Of a stretch of DNA of 64,000 nucleotides, positions 48,053-61,600 are shown piece after piece. The notes under the pieces are model-generated. The model worked only from the letters and a program-made list of their open reading frames with translations, was not told where the DNA came from and searched no databases. Numbering within the stretch: position 1 is the stretch's first letter; each line of letters begins with the position of its first letter. The DNA comes from Micromussa lordhowensis. Lineage: Eukaryota > Cnidaria > Anthozoa > Scleractinia > Lobophylliidae. The position numbers and the translations under genes were made by a program. The DNA lies in assembly GCA_964020085.1 (NCBI GenBank), contig OZ026600.1, positions 11,009,348-11,073,347 of the forward strand, read 5' to 3'.

Positions 48053-51000
48053 CCGAGCTTGGCGCGCGTCACAACTTTGCAAACTAATGGCACCAAAGCA
48101 CTCCCGGGGTCGGTCCGGGTCCACAAGCAAAGTTTCGGGGCTCTCCAAAATGTCACACTATGCTAACCAGCCCAATTGCTAATTAGCTGACCTTGGCACG
48201 CGTCGCAACTTTGCAAACTAAGTGCACCAAACCCAACCCGGGTTCGGTCCGAGTTCACATGCAAAGTTTCCGAGCTGCGAAAATGTCACACTATGCTAAC
48301 CAGCCCGGCAGGTCCCCGGGTGCGGCCGGCTGGCTGCCTCGTTAGCCGAGCTTGGCACGCCTCGCAACTTTGCAAACTAATGGCACCAAAGCACTCCCGG
48401 GGTCGGTCCGGGTCCACATGCAAAGTTTCGGAGCTGCGCAAAATGTCACACTATGCTAACCAGTCGGATTGCTAATTAGCCGAGCTTGGCGCGCGTCGCA
48501 TCTTTGCAAACTAATGGCACCAAAGCACTCCCGGGGTTGGTCCAAGTCCACATGCGAAGTTTTGGAGCTCCGCAAAATGTCACACAATGCTAACTAGCCC
48601 GGCAGATCCCTGGGTGCGGCTGGCTGGCTGCCTCGTTATCCGAGCTTGGCGCGCGTCGCAACTTTCCAAACTAATGGCACCAAAGAACTCCCGGGGTTGG
48701 TCCGAGTCCACATGCAAAGTTCCGGAGCTGCGCAAAATGTCACACTATGCTAAGTAGCCCGATTGCTAATTAGCCGAGCTTGGCGCGCGTCGCATCTTTG
48801 CAAACTAATGGCACCAAAGCACTCCCGGGGTTGGTCCGAGTCCACATGCAAAGTTTCGGAGCTGCGCAAAATGTCACACTCTGCTAACCAGCCCGATTGC
48901 TAATTAGCCGAGCTTGGCGCGCGTCGAAACTTTGCAAACTAATGGCACCAAAGCTCTCCCGTGGTTGGTCCGAGTCCACATGCAAAGTTTCGGAGCTGCG
49001 CAAAAGGTCACACTATGCTAGCCAGCCCGGCAGATCCCCGGGTGCGGCCGGCTGGCTGCCTCGTTAGCCGAGCTTGGCGCGCGTCGCAACTTTGCAAACT
49101 AATGGCACCAAAGCACTCCCGGGGTCGGTCAGGGTCCACAAGCAAAGTTTCGGAGCTCTCCAAAAGGTCACACTATGCTAACCAGCCCAATTGCTAATTA
49201 GCTGACCTTGGCGCGCGTCGCAACTTTGCAAACTAAGTGCACCAAACCCCTCCCGGGTTCGGTCCGAGTTCACATGCAAAGTTTCGGACCTGCGAAAATG
49301 TCACACTATGCTAACCAGCCCGGCAGGTCCCTGGGTGTCGCCGGCTGGCTGCCTCGTTAGCCGAGCTTGGCACGCATCGCAACTTTGCAAACTAATGGCA
49401 CCAAAGCACTCCCGGGGTCTGTCCGGGTCCACATGCAAAGTTTCGGAGCTGCGCAAAATGTCACACTATGCTATCCAGTCGGATTGCTAGTTAGCCGAGC
49501 TTGGCTCGCGTCGCAACTTTTCAAACTAATGGCACCAAAGCACTCCCGGGGTGGGTCCGAGTCCACATGCAAAGTTTCGGAACTGCGAAAAATGTCACAC
49601 TATGCTAACCAGCCCAGCAGATTCCCGGGTGTGGCCGGCTGGCTGCCTCATTAGCCGAGCTTGGCTCGCGTCGCAACTTTGCAAACTAATGGCACCAAAG
49701 CACTCCCGGGGTCGGTTCGGGTCCACATGCAAAGTTTCGGAGCTGCGCAAATTGTGACACTATGCTAACCAGCCCGATTGCTAATTAGCCGAGCTTGGCG
49801 CGCATCGCAACTTTGCAAACTAATGGCACCAAAGCACTCCCGGGGTCTATCCGAGTCCACATGCAAAGTTTCGAAGCTGCGCAAACTGTCACACTATGCT
49901 AACCAGCCCGGCAGATCCCCGGGTGCGGCCGGCTGGCTGCCTCATTAGCCGAGCTTGGCGCCTTGCAACTTTGCAAACTAATGGCACCAAAGCACTCCCG
50001 GTGTTGGTCCGAGTTCAATATGCAAAGTTTCGGAGCTGCGCAAAATGTCACACTGTGCTAACCAGTCCGGCAGATCCCCAGGTGTGGCCGGCTGGCTGCC
50101 TCGTTAGTCGAGCTTTGCGCGCATCGCAACTTTGCAAAGTAATGGCACCAAAGCACTCCCGGGGTCGGTCCGGGTCCACATGCAAAGTTTCGGAGCTGCG
50201 CAAAATGTCACACTATGCTAACCAGCCCGATTGCTAATTAGCCGAGCGTGGCGCACGTCGCAAATTCGCAAACTAATGGCACCAAAGCACTCCTGGGTTC
50301 GGTCCGGGTCCACATGCAAAGTTTCGGAGCTGCGCAAAATTTCACACTATGCTAACTAGCCCGATTGCTAATTAGCCGAGCTTGGCGCGCGTCGCAACTT
50401 TGCAAACTAATGGCACCAAAGCACTCCCGGGGTTGGTCCGAGTCCACATGCAAAGTTTCGGAGCAGCGAAAAATGTCACACTATGCCAATTAGCCCAGCA
50501 GATGCCCGGGTGCGGCTGGCTGGCTGCCTTGTTAGGCGAGCTTGGCGTGCGTCACAACTTTGCAAACTAATGGCACCAAAGCACTCCCGGGGTCGGTCCG
50601 GGTCCACATGCAAAGTTTCGGAGCTGCGCAAAATGTCACACTATGCTAACCAGTCGGATTGCTACTTAGCCGAGCTTGGCGCGCGTCGCAACTTTGCAAA
50701 CTAATGGCACCAAAGCACTCCCGGGGTCAGTCCGGGTGCATATGCAAAGTTTCGGAGCTGCCCAAATTGTGACACTATGCTAACTAGCCCGATTGCTAAT
50801 TAGCCGAGCTTGGCGCACGTCGCAACTTTGCAAACTAATGGCACCAAAGCACTCCCAGGGTCGGTCCGGGTCCACATGCAAAGTTTTGGAGCTGCACAAA
50901 ATGTCACACTGTGCGAACCAGCCCAGCAGATGCCCGGGTGGGGCCGGCTGCCTGCCTCGTTAGCCGAGCTTGGCGCGCGTCGCAACTTTGCAAACTAATG

Positions 51001-51686
51001 GCACCAAAGCACACCCGGGGTCGGTCCGGGTCCACATGCAAAGTTTCGGAGCTGCGCAAAATGTCACACTATGCTCACCAGCCCGATTGCTAATTAGCCG
51101 AGCTTGGCGCACGTCGCAACTTTGCAAACTAATGGCACCAAAGCACTCCCGGGGTCGGTCCGAGTCCAATATGGAAAGTTTCGGAGCTGCGCAAAATGTC
51201 ACACTGTGCTAACCAGGTCGGCAGATCCCCAGGTGTGGCCGGCTGGCTGCCTCGTTAGTCGAGCTTTGCGCGCATCGCAACTTTGCAAAGTAAGGGCACC
51301 AAAGCACTCCCGGGGTCGGTCCAGGTCCACATGCAAAGTTTCGGAGCTGCGCAATATGTTACACTATGCTAGCCAGCCCGATTGCTAATTAGTCGAGCTT
51401 GTCGCGTGTCGCAACTTCGCAAACTAGTGGCAGCAAAGCACTCCCGGGGTCGGTCCGGGTCCACATGCAAAGTTTCGGAGCTGCGCAATATGTCACACTA
51501 TCCTAAGAAGCCCGATTGCTAATTAGCCGAGCTTGGCGCGCGTCGCAATTTTGCAAACTAATGGCACCAAAGCACTCCCGGGGTCGGTCCAAGTCCACAT
51601 GCAAAGTTTCGGAGCTGCGCAAAAGGTCACACTATGCTAACCAGCCCGGCCCATCCCCGGGTGCGGCCGGCTGGCTGCCTCGTTAG
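48053..51686 (+). repeat. E block copy 1
   Basis: This segment lies between the D-like unit and HOR-D and has its own monomer types: CACAAGCAAAG with GGGGCTCTCC near 48124, the CTGACCTTGG monomers at 48187 and 49202 with AAGTGCACCAAAC, TGCGAAGTTTTGG near 48554, and TCCGGAGCTG near 48720. The same order recurs at 58607-61971. Its right end (51098-51686) holds A-type monomers (GTCCAATATGG, CTAGTGGCAGC, CGGCCCATCC) leading into HOR-D. Confidence 0.83.
48187..48345 (+). repeat. Divergent L-1 monomer, CTGACCTTGG type
   Basis: This 159-bp monomer has an altered core: AACTAAGTGCACCAAACCC in place of AACTAATGGCACCAAAGC, CCCGGGTTCGG, GAGTTCACATG and one A lost in TGCGAAAATG. Relatives lie at 49202-49360, 58741-58899 and 60344-60502, all inside E blocks. 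It is one of the most diverged monomer types in the window. Confidence 0.85.
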
Positions 51687-54600
51687 CCGAGCTTGGTGCG
51701 CGTCGCAACTTTGCAAACTAATGGCACCAAAGTACTCCCGGGGTCGGTCCGGGTCCACATGCAAAGTTTCGGAGCTGCGCAAAATGTCACACTATACTAA
51801 CCAGCCCGATTGCTAATAAGCCGAGCTTGGCGCGTGTCGCAACTTTGCAAACTAATGGCACCAAAGCACTCCCGGGGTCGGTCCGAGTCCACATGCAAAG
51901 TTTCGGAGCTGTGCGAAATATCACACTATGCTAACCAGCCCGATTGCTAATTAGCCGAGCTTGGCGCGCGTTGCAACTTTGCAAACTAATGGCACCAAAG
52001 CACTCCCGGGGTCGGTACGGGTCCACATGCAAAGTTTCGAAGCTGCGCAAAATGTCACACTATGCCAACCAGCCCGGCAGATGCCCGGGTGCAGCCGGCT
52101 GGCTGCCTTGTTAGCCGAGCTTGGCGCGCGTCGCAACTTTGAAAACTAATGGCACCAAAGCACTCCCGGGGTCGGTCCGGGTCCACATGCAAAGTTTCGG
52201 AGCGGCGCAAAATGTCACACTATGCTAACCAGCCCGATTGCTAATTAGCCGAGCTTGGCGCGCGTCGCAACTTTTCAAACTAATGGCACCAAAGCACTCC
52301 TGGGGTCGGTCCGAGTCCACATGCAAAGTTTCGAAGCTGAGCAAACTGTCACACTATGCTAACCAGCCCGGCAGATCCCCGGGTGCGGCCGGCTGGCTGC
52401 CTCGTTAGCCGAGCTTGGCGCGCCTTGCAACTTTGCAAACTAATGGCACCAAAGCACTCCCGGGGTCGGTCCGAGTCCAATATGCAAAGTTTCGGAGCTG
52501 CGCAAAATGTCACACTGTGCTAACCAGGGCGGCAGATCCCCAGGTGTGGCTGGCTGGCTGCCTCGTTAGTCGAGCTTTGCGTGCATCGCAACTTTGCAAA
52601 GTAATGGCACCAAAGCACTCCCGGGGTCGGTCCAGGTCCACATGCAAGGTTTCGGAGCTCCGCAAAATGTCACACTATGCTAAGAAGCCCGATTGCTAAT
52701 AAGCCGAGCTTGGCGGGCATCGCAACTTTGCAAAGTAATGGCACCAAAGCACTCCCGGGGTCGGTCCGGGTCCACATGCAAAGTTTTGGAGCTGCACAAA
52801 ATGTCACACTATGCTAACTAGCCCGATTGCTAATTAGCCGAGCTTGGCGCGCGTCGCAACTTTGCAAACTAATGGCACCAAAGCACTCCCGGGGTTGGTC
52901 CGAGTCCACATAAAAAGTTTCGGAGCAGCGAAAAATGTCACACTGTGCCAACCAGCCCGGCAGATGCCCGGGTGTAGCCGGCTGGCTGCCTCGTTAGCCG
53001 AGCTTGGCGCGCGTCGCAACTTTGCAAACAAATGGGACCAAAGCACTCCCGGGGTCGGTCCGGGTCCACATGCAAAGTTTCGGAGCTGCGCAAAATGTCA
53101 CACTATGCTAACCAGTCGGATTGCTAGTTAGCCGAGCTTGGCGCGCGTCGCAACTTTTCAAACTAATGGCACCAAATCACTCCCGGGGTTGGTCCGAGTC
53201 CACATGCAAAGTTTCGGAGCTGCACAAAATGTCACACTCTGCTAACCAGTCGGATTGCTAGTTAGCCGAGCTTGGCGTGCGTCGCAACTTTTCAAACTAA
53301 TGGCACCAAATCACTCCCGGGGTTGGTCCGAGTCCACATGCAAAGTATCTGAGCTGTGCAAAATGTCACACTCTGCTAACCAGCCCGATTGCTAATTAGC
53401 CGAGCTTGGCGCGCGTCGAAAATTTGCAAACTAATGGCACAAAAGCACTCCCGTGGTTGGTCCGAGTCCACATGCAAAGTTTCGGAGCTGCGCAAAATGT
53501 CACACTATGCTAACCAGCCCGGCAGATCCCCGGGTGCGGCCGGCTGGTTGCCTCGTTAGCCGAGCTTGGCGCGCGTCGCAACTTTGCAAACTAATGGCAC
53601 CAAAGCACTCCCGGGGTCGGTCCTGGTCCACATGCAAAGTTTTGGAGCTGCACAAAATGTCACACTATGCTAACTAGCCCGATTGCTAATTAGCCGAGCT
53701 TGGCGCGCGTCGCAACTTTGCAAACTAATGGCACCAGAGCACTCCCGGGGTCGGTCCGAGTCCACATGCAAAGTTTCGAAGCTGCGCAAACTGTCACACT
53801 ATGCTAACCAGCCCGGCAGATCCCCGGGTGCGGCCGGGTGGCTGCTTCATTAGCCGAGCTTGGCGCCTTGCAACTTTGCAAACTAATGGCACCAAAGCAC
53901 TCCCGGGGTTGGTCCGAGTCCAATATGCAAAGTTTCGGAGCTGTGCAAAATGTCACACTGTGCTAACCAGTCCGGCAGATCCCCAGGTGTGGCCGGCTGG
54001 CTGCCTCGTTAGTCGAGCTTTGCGCGCACCGCAACTTTGCAAAGTAATGGCACCAAAGCACTCCCGGGGTCGGTCCGGGTCTACATGCAAAGTTTCGGAG
54101 CTCCGCAAAATGTCACACTATGCTAACCAGCCGGATTGCTAGTTAGCCGAGCTTGGCGCACGTCGCAAATTCGCAAACTAATGGCACCAAAGCACTCCTG
54201 GGTTCGGTCTGGGTCCACATGCAAAGTTTCGGAGCTGCGCAAAATGTCACACTATGCTAACTAGCCCGATTGCTACTTAGCCGAGCTTGGCGCGCGTCGC
54301 AACTTTGCAAACTAATGGCACCAAAGCACTCCCAAGGCCGGTCCGGGTGCATATGCAAAGTTTCGGAGCTGCCCAAATTGTGACACTATGCTAACCAGCC
54401 CGATTGCTAATTAGCCGAGCTTGGCGCACGTCGCAACTTTGCAAACTAATGGCACCAAAGCACTCCCAGGGTCGGTCCGGGTCCACATGCAAAGCTTTGG
54501 AGCTGCACAAAATGTCACACTATGCTAACTAGCCCGATTGCTAATTAGCCGAGCTTGGCGCGCGTCGCAACTTTGCAAACTAATGGCACCAAAGCATTCC

Positions 54601-55146
54601 CGGGGTCGGTCCGAGTCCACATGCAAAGTTTCGGAGCAGCGAAAAATGTCACACTGTGCCAACCAGCCCAGCAGATGCCCGGGTGCAGCAGGCTGCCTGC
54701 CTCGTTAGCCGAGCTTGGCGCGCGTCGCAACTTTGCAAACTAATGGCACCAAAGCACACCCGGGGTCGGTCCGGGTCCACATGCAAAGTTTCAGAGCTGC
54801 GCAAAATGTCACACTATGCTCACCAGCCCGATTGCCAATTAGCCGAGCTTGGCGCGCGTCGCAACTTTGCAAACTAATGGCACCAAAGCACTCCCGGGGT
54901 CGGTCCGAGTCCACATGCAAAAAATGTCACACTGTGCCAACCAGCCCGGCAGATGCCCTGGTGCAGCCGCCTGGCTGCCTCGTTTGCCGAGCTTGGCGCA
55001 CGTCGCAACTTTGCAAACTAATGGCACCAAAGCACTCCCGTGGTTGGTCCGAGTCCATATGCAAAGTTTCGGAGCTGCGCAAAATGTCACACTATGCTAG
55101 CCAGCCCGGCAGATCCCCGGGTGCGGCCGGCTGGCTGCCTCGTTAG
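51687..55146 (+). repeat. HOR-D copy 1, 24 monomers, 3460 bp
   Basis: Order is S S L S L L+1 S S L S S S L S L L-1 S S S S L S L-16 L (starts 51687, 51821, 51955, 52115, 52249, 52409, 52570, 52704, 52838, 52998, 53132, 53266, 53400, 53560, 53694, 53854, 54013, 54147, 54281, 54415, 54549, 54709, 54843, 54987). Lengths sum exactly to 3460 bp. Markers are CACATAAAAAGTTTC near 52908, AACAAATGGGACC near 53027, AAAGTATCTGAGC near 53342, and the shortened 144-bp monomer at 54843. Confidence 0.93.
54916..54923 (+). other. 16-bp deletion site in the L monomer at 54843
   Basis: The sequence reads ACATGCAAAAAATGTC where the related unit at 47809-47835 has ATGCAAAG...GCAGCAAAAAATG. Removing the 16 bases between the two GCAAA words gives exactly this sequence, so the deletion is flanked by a 5-bp direct repeat. 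The same lesion lies at 58376-58383 in HOR-D copy 2, so it is older than the HOR-D doubling. Confidence 0.85.
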
Positions 55147-58100
55147 CCGAGCTTGGTGCGCGTCGCAACTTTGCAAACTAATGGCACCAAAGTACTCCCG
55201 GGGTCGGTCCGGGTCCACATGCAAAGTTTCGGAGCTGCGCAAAATGTCACACTATACTAACCAGCCCGATTGCTAATAAGCCGAGCTTGGCGCGTGTCGC
55301 AACTTTGCAAACTAATGGCACCAAAGCACTCCCGGGGTCGGTCCGAGTCCACATGCAAAGTTTCGGAGCTGTGCGAAATATCACACTATGCTAACCAGCC
55401 CGATTGCTAATTAGCCGAGCTTGGCGCGCGTTGCAACTTTGCAAACTAATGGCACCAAAGCACTCCCGGGGTCGGTACGGGTCCACATGCAAAGTTTCGA
55501 AGCTGCGCAAAATGTCACACTATGCCAACCAGCCCGGCAGATGCCCGGGTGCAGCCGGCTGGCTGCCTTGTTAGCCGAGCTTGGCGCGCGTCGCAACTTT
55601 GAAAACTAATGGCACCAAAGCACTCCCGGGGTCGGTCCGGGTCCACATGCAAAGTTTCGGAGCGGCGCAAAATGTCACACTATGCTAACCAGCCCGATTG
55701 CTAATTAGCCGAGCTTGGCGCGCGTCGCAACTTTTCAAACTAATGGCACCAAAGCACTCCTGGGGTCGGTCCGAGTCCACATGCAAAGTTTCGAAGCTGA
55801 GCAAACTGTCACACTATGCTAACCAGCCCGGCAGATCCCCGGGTGCGGCCGGCTGGCTGCCTCGTTAGCCGAGCTTGGCGCGCCTTGCAACTTTGCAAAC
55901 TAATGGCACCAAAGCACTCCCGGGGTCGGTCCGAGTCCAATATGCAAAGTTTCGGAGCTGCGCAAAATGTCACACTGTGCTAACCAGGGCGGCAGATCCC
56001 CAGGTGTGGCTGGCTGGCTGCCTCGTTAGTCGAGCTTTGCGTGCATCGCAACTTTGCAAAGTAATGGCACCAAAGCACTCCCGGGGTCGGTCCAGGTCCA
56101 CATGCAAGGTTTCGGAGCTCCGCAAAATGTCACACTATGCTAAGAAGCCCGATTGCTAATAAGCCGAGCTTGGCGGGCATCGCAACTTTGCAAAGTAATG
56201 GCACCAAAGCACTCCCGGGGTCGGTCCGGGTCCACATGCAAAGTTTTGGAGCTGCACAAAATGTCACACTATGCTAACTAGCCCGATTGCTAATTAGCCG
56301 AGCTTGGCGCGCGTCGCAACTTTGCAAACTAATGGCACCAAAGCACTCCCGGGGTTGGTCCGAGTCCACATAAAAAGTTTCGGAGCAGCGAAAAATGTCA
56401 CACTGTGCCAACCAGCCCGGCAGATGCCCGGGTGTAGCCGGCTGGCTGCCTCGTTAGCCGAGCTTGGCGCGCGTCGCAACTTTGCAAACAAATGGGACCA
56501 AAGTACTCCCGGGGTCGGTCCGGGTCCACATGCAAAGTTTCGGAGCTGCGCAAAATGTCACACTATGCTAACCAGTCGGATTGCTAGTTAGCCGAGCTTG
56601 GCGCGCGTCGCAACTTTTCAAACTAATGGCACCAAATCACTCCCGGGGTTGGTCCGAGTCCACATGCAAAGTTTCGGAGCTGCACAAAATGTCACACCCT
56701 GCTAACCAGTCGGATTGCTAGTTAGCCGAGCTTGGCGTGCGTCGCAACTTTTCAAACTAATGGCACCAAATCACTCCCGGGGTTGGTCCGAGTCCACATG
56801 CAAAGTATCTGAGCTGTGCAAAATGTCACACTCTGCTAACCAGCCCGATTGCTAATTAGCCGAGCTTGGCGCGCGTCGAAAATTTGCAAACTAATGGCAC
56901 AAAAGCACTCCCGTGGTTGGTCCGAGTCCACATGCAAAGTTTCGGAGCTGCGCAAAATGTCACACTATGCTAACCAGCCCGGCAGATCCCCGGGTGCGGC
57001 CGGCTGGTTGCCTCGTTAGCCGAGCTTGGCGCGCGTCGCAACTTTGCAAACTAATGGCACCAAAGCACTCCCGGGGTCGGTCCTGGTCCACATGCAAAGT
57101 TTTGGAGCTGCACAAAATGTCACACTATGCTAACTAGCCCGATTGCTAATTAGCCGAGCTTGGCGCGCGTCGCAACTTTGCAAACTAATGGCACCAGAGC
57201 ACTCCCGGGGTCGGTCCGAGTCCACATGCAAAGTTTCGAAGCTGCGCAAACTGTCACACTATGCTAACCAGCCCGGCAGATCCCCGGGTGCGGCCGGGTG
57301 GCTGCTTCATTAGCCGAGCTTGGCGCCTTGCAACTTTGCAAACTAATGGCACCAAAGCACTCCCGGGGTTGGTCCGAGTCCAATATGCAAAGTTTCGGAG
57401 CTGTGCAAAATGTCACACTGTGCTAACCAGTCCGGCAGATCCCCAGGTGTGGCCGGCTGGCTGCCTCGTTAGTCGAGCTTTGCGCGCACCGCAACTTTGC
57501 AAAGTAATGGCACCAAAGCACTCCCGGGGTCGGTCCGGGTCTACATGCAAAGTTTCGGAGCTCCGCAAAATGTCACACTATGCTAACCAGCCGGATTGCT
57601 AGTTAGCCGAGCTTGGCGCACGTCGCAAATTCGCAAACTAATGGCACCAAAGCACTCCTGGGTTCGGTCTGGGTCCACATGCAAAGTTTCGGAGCTGCGC
57701 AAAATGTCACACTATGCTAACTAGCCCGATTGCTACTTAGCCGAGCTTGGCGCGCGTCGCAACTTTGCAAACTAATGGCACCAAAGCACTCCCAAGGCCG
57801 GTCCGGGTGCATATGCAAAGTTTCGGAGCTGCCCAAATTGTGACACTATGCTAACCAGCCCGATTGCTAATTAGCCGAGCTTGGCGCACGTCGCAACTTT
57901 GCAAACTAATGGCACCAAAGCACTCCCAGGGTCGGTCCGGGTCCACATGCAAAGCTTTGGAGCTGCACAAAATGTCACACTATGCTAACTAGCCCGATTG
58001 CTAATTAGCCGAGCTTGGCGCGCGTCGCAACTTTGCAAACTAATGGCACCAAAGCATTCCCGGGGTCGGTCCGAGTCCACATGCAAAGTTTCGGAGCAGC

Positions 58101-58606
58101 GAAAAATGTCACACTGTGCCAACCAGCCCAGCAGATGCCCGGGTGCAGCAGGCTGCCTGCCTCGTTAGCCGAGCTTGGCGCGCGTCGCAACTTTGCAAAC
58201 TAATGGCACCAAAGCACACCCGGGGTCGGTCCGGGTCCACATGCAAAGTTTCGGAGCTGCGCAAAATGTCACACTATGCTCACCAGCCCGATTGCCAATT
58301 AGCCGAGCTTGGCGCGCGTCGCAACTTTGCAAACTAATGGCACCAAAGCACTCCCGGGGTCGGTCCGAGTCCACATGCAAAAAATGTCACACTGTGCCAA
58401 CCAGCCCGGCAGATGCCCTGGTGCAGCCGCCTGGCTGCCTCGTTTGCCGAGCTTGGCGCACGTCGCAACTTTGCAAACTAATGGCACCAAAGCACTCCCG
58501 TGGTTGGTCCGAGTCCATATGCAAAGTTTCGGAGCTGCGCAAAATGTCACACTATGCTAGCCAGCCCGGCAGATCCCCGGGTGCGGCCGGCTGGCTGCCT
58601 CGTTAG
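55147..58606 (+). repeat. HOR-D copy 2, 24 monomers, 3460 bp
   Basis: This is displaced exactly 3460 bp from copy 1, with the same order and the same private indels, including the 16-bp deletion. Substitutions seen by eye include AAAGTACTCC near 56502 (AAAGCACTCC in copy 1), CACACCCTGC near 56693 (CACACTCTGC), and TTTCGGAGC near 58250 (TTTCAGAGC). It ends where HOR-D gives way to the second E block. Confidence 0.93.
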
Positions 58607-61600
58607 CCGAGCTTGGCGCGCGTCGCAACTTTGCAAACTAATGGCACCAAAGCACTCCCGGGGTCGGTCCGGGTCCACAAGCAAAGTTTCGGAGCTCTCC
58701 AAAATGTCACACTATGCTAACCAGCCCAATTGCTAATTAGCTGACCTTGGCGCGCGTCGCAACTTTGCAAACTAAGTGCACCAAACCCAACCCGGATTCG
58801 GTCCGCGTTCACATGCAAAGTTTCCGAGCTGCTAAAATGTCACACTATGCTAACCAGCCCGGCAGGTCCCCGGGTGCGGCTGGCTGGCTGCCTCGTTAGC
58901 CGAGCTTGGCACGCCTCGCAACTTTGCAAACTAATGGCACCAAAGCACTCCCGGGGTCGGTCCGGGTCCACATGCAAAGTTTCGGAGCTGCGCAAAATGT
59001 CACACTATGCTAACCAGTCGGATTGCTAATTAGCCGAGCTTGGCGCGCGTCGCATCTTTGCAAACTAATGGCACCAAAGCACTCCCGGGGTTGGTCCAAG
59101 TCCACATGCGAAGTTTTGGAGCTCCGCAAAATCTCACACAATGCTAACTAGCCCGGCAGATCCCTGGGTGCGGCTGGCTGGCTGCCTCGTTATCCGAGCT
59201 TGGCGCGCGTCACAACTTTCCAAACTAATGGCACCAAAGAACTCCCGGGGTTGGTCCGAGTCCACATGCAAAGTTCCGGAGCTGCGCAAAATGTCACACT
59301 ATGCTAAGTAGCCCGATTGCTAATTAGCCGAGCTTGGCGCGCGTCGCATCTTTGCAAACTAATGGCACCAAAGCACTCCCGGGGTTGGTCCGAGTCCACA
59401 TGCAAAGTTTGGGAGCTGCCCAAAATGTCACACTATTCTAACCAGCCCGGTAGATGCCTGGGTGCGGCCGGCTGGTTGCCTCGTTAGCCGAGCTTGGCGC
59501 GCGTCGCAACTTTGCAAACTAATGGCACCAAAGCACTCCCGGGGTCGGTCCTGGTCCACATGCAAAGTTTTGGAGCTGCACAAAATGTCACACTATGCTA
59601 ACTAGCCCGATTGCTAATTAGCCGAGCTTGGCGCGCGTCGCAACTTTGCAAACTAATGGCACCAAAGCACTTTCAGGGTCGGTCCGAGTCCACATGCAAA
59701 GTTTCGGAGCAGCGAAAAATGTCACACTGTGCCAACCAGCCCGGCAGATGCGCGGGTGCAGCCGGCTGGCTGCCTCGTTAGCCGAGCTTGGCGCGCGTCG
59801 CAACTTTGCAAACTAATGGCACCAAAGCACTCCCGGGGTCGGTCCGGGTCCACATGCAAAGTTTCGGAGCTGCGCAAAATGTCACACTATGCTAACCAGT
59901 CGGATTGCTAGTTAGCCGAGCTTGGCGCGCGTCGCAACTTTTCAAACTAATGGCACCAAATCACTCCCGGGGTTGGTCCGAGTCCACATGCAAAGTTTCG
60001 GAGCTGCGCAAAATGTCACACTCTGCTAACCAGCCCGATTGCTAATTAGCCGAGCTTGGCGCGCCTCGAAACTTTGCAAACTAATGGCACCAAAGCACTC
60101 CCGTGGTTGGTCCGAGTCCACATGCAAAGTTTCGGAGCTGCGCAAAAGGTCACACTATGCTAGCCAGCTCGGCAGATCCCCGGGTGCGGCCGGCTGGCTG
60201 CCTCGTTAGCCGAGCTTGGCGCGCGTCGCAACTTTGCAAACTAATGGCACCAAAGCACTCCCGGGGTCGGTCAGGGTCCACAAGCAAAGTTTCGGAGCTC
60301 TCCAAAAGGTCACACTATGCTAACCAGCCCAATTGCTAATTAGCTGACCTTGGCGCGCGTCGCAACTTTGCAAACTAAGTGCACCAAACCCCTCCCGGGT
60401 TCGGTCCGAGTTCACATGCAAAGTTTCGGACCTGCGAAAATGTCACACTATGCTAACCAGCCCGGCAGGTCCCTGGGTGTCGCCGGCTGGCTGCCTCGTT
60501 AGCCGAGCTTGGCACGCATCGCAAGTTTGCAAACTAATGGCACCAAAGCACTCCCGGGGTCGGTCCGGGTCCACATGCAAAGTTTCGGAGCTGCGCAAAA
60601 TGTCACACTATGCTAACCAGTCGGATTGCTAGTTAGCCGAGCTTGGCTCGCGTCGCAACTTTTCAAACTAATGGCACCAAAGCACTCCCGGGGTGGGTCC
60701 GAGTCCACATGCAAAGTTTCGGAACTGCGAAAAATGTCACACTATGCTAACCAGCCCAGCAGATTCCCGGGTGCGGCCGGCTGGCTGCCTCATTAGCCGA
60801 GCTTGGCTCGCGTCGCAACTTTGCAAACTAATGGCACCAAAGCACTCCCAGGGTCGGTTCGGGTCCACATGCAAAGTTTCGGAGCTGCGCAAATTGTGAC
60901 ACTATGCTAACCAGCCCGATTGCTAATTAGCCGAGCTTGGCGCGCATCGCAACTTTGCAAACTAATGGCACCAAAGCACTCCCGGGGTCTATCCGAGTCC
61001 ACATGCAAAGTTTCGAAGCTGCGCAAACTGTCACACTATGCTAACCAGCCCGGCAGATCCCCGGGTGCGGCCGGCTGGCTGCCTCATTAGCCGAGCTTGG
61101 CGCCTTGCAACTTTGCAAACTAATGGCACCAAAGCACTCCCGGTGTTGGTCCAAGTCCAATATGCAAAGTTTCGGAGCTGCGCAAAATGTCACACTGTGC
61201 TAACCAGTCCGGCAGATCCCCAGGTGTGGCCGGCTGGCTGCCTCGTTAGTCGAGCTTTGCGCGCATCGCAACTTTGCAAAGTAATGGCACCAAAGCACTC
61301 CCGGGGTCGGTCCGGGTCCACATGCAAAGTTTCGGAGCTGCGCAAAATGTCACACTATGCTAACCAGCCCGATTGCTAATTAGCCGAGCTTGGCGCACGT
61401 CGCAAATTCGCAAACTAATGGCACCAAAGCACTCCTGGGTTCGGTCCGGGTCCACATGCAAAGTTTCGGAGCTGCGCAAAATGTCACACTATGCTAACTA
61501 GCCCGATTGCTAATTAGCCGAGCTTGGCACGCGTCGCAACTTTGCAAACTAATGGCACCAAAGCACACCCGGGGTCGGTCCGGGTCCACATGCAAAGTTT

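Noticed and set aside
54715..55146. The longest frame in the window (143 codons), at 54715-55146 and 58175-58606
   Set aside because: Its length comes from the 16-bp deletion in the monomer at 54843, which happens to bypass stops by shifting frame. The translated sequence is the usual monomer read-through and there is no recognisable domain.
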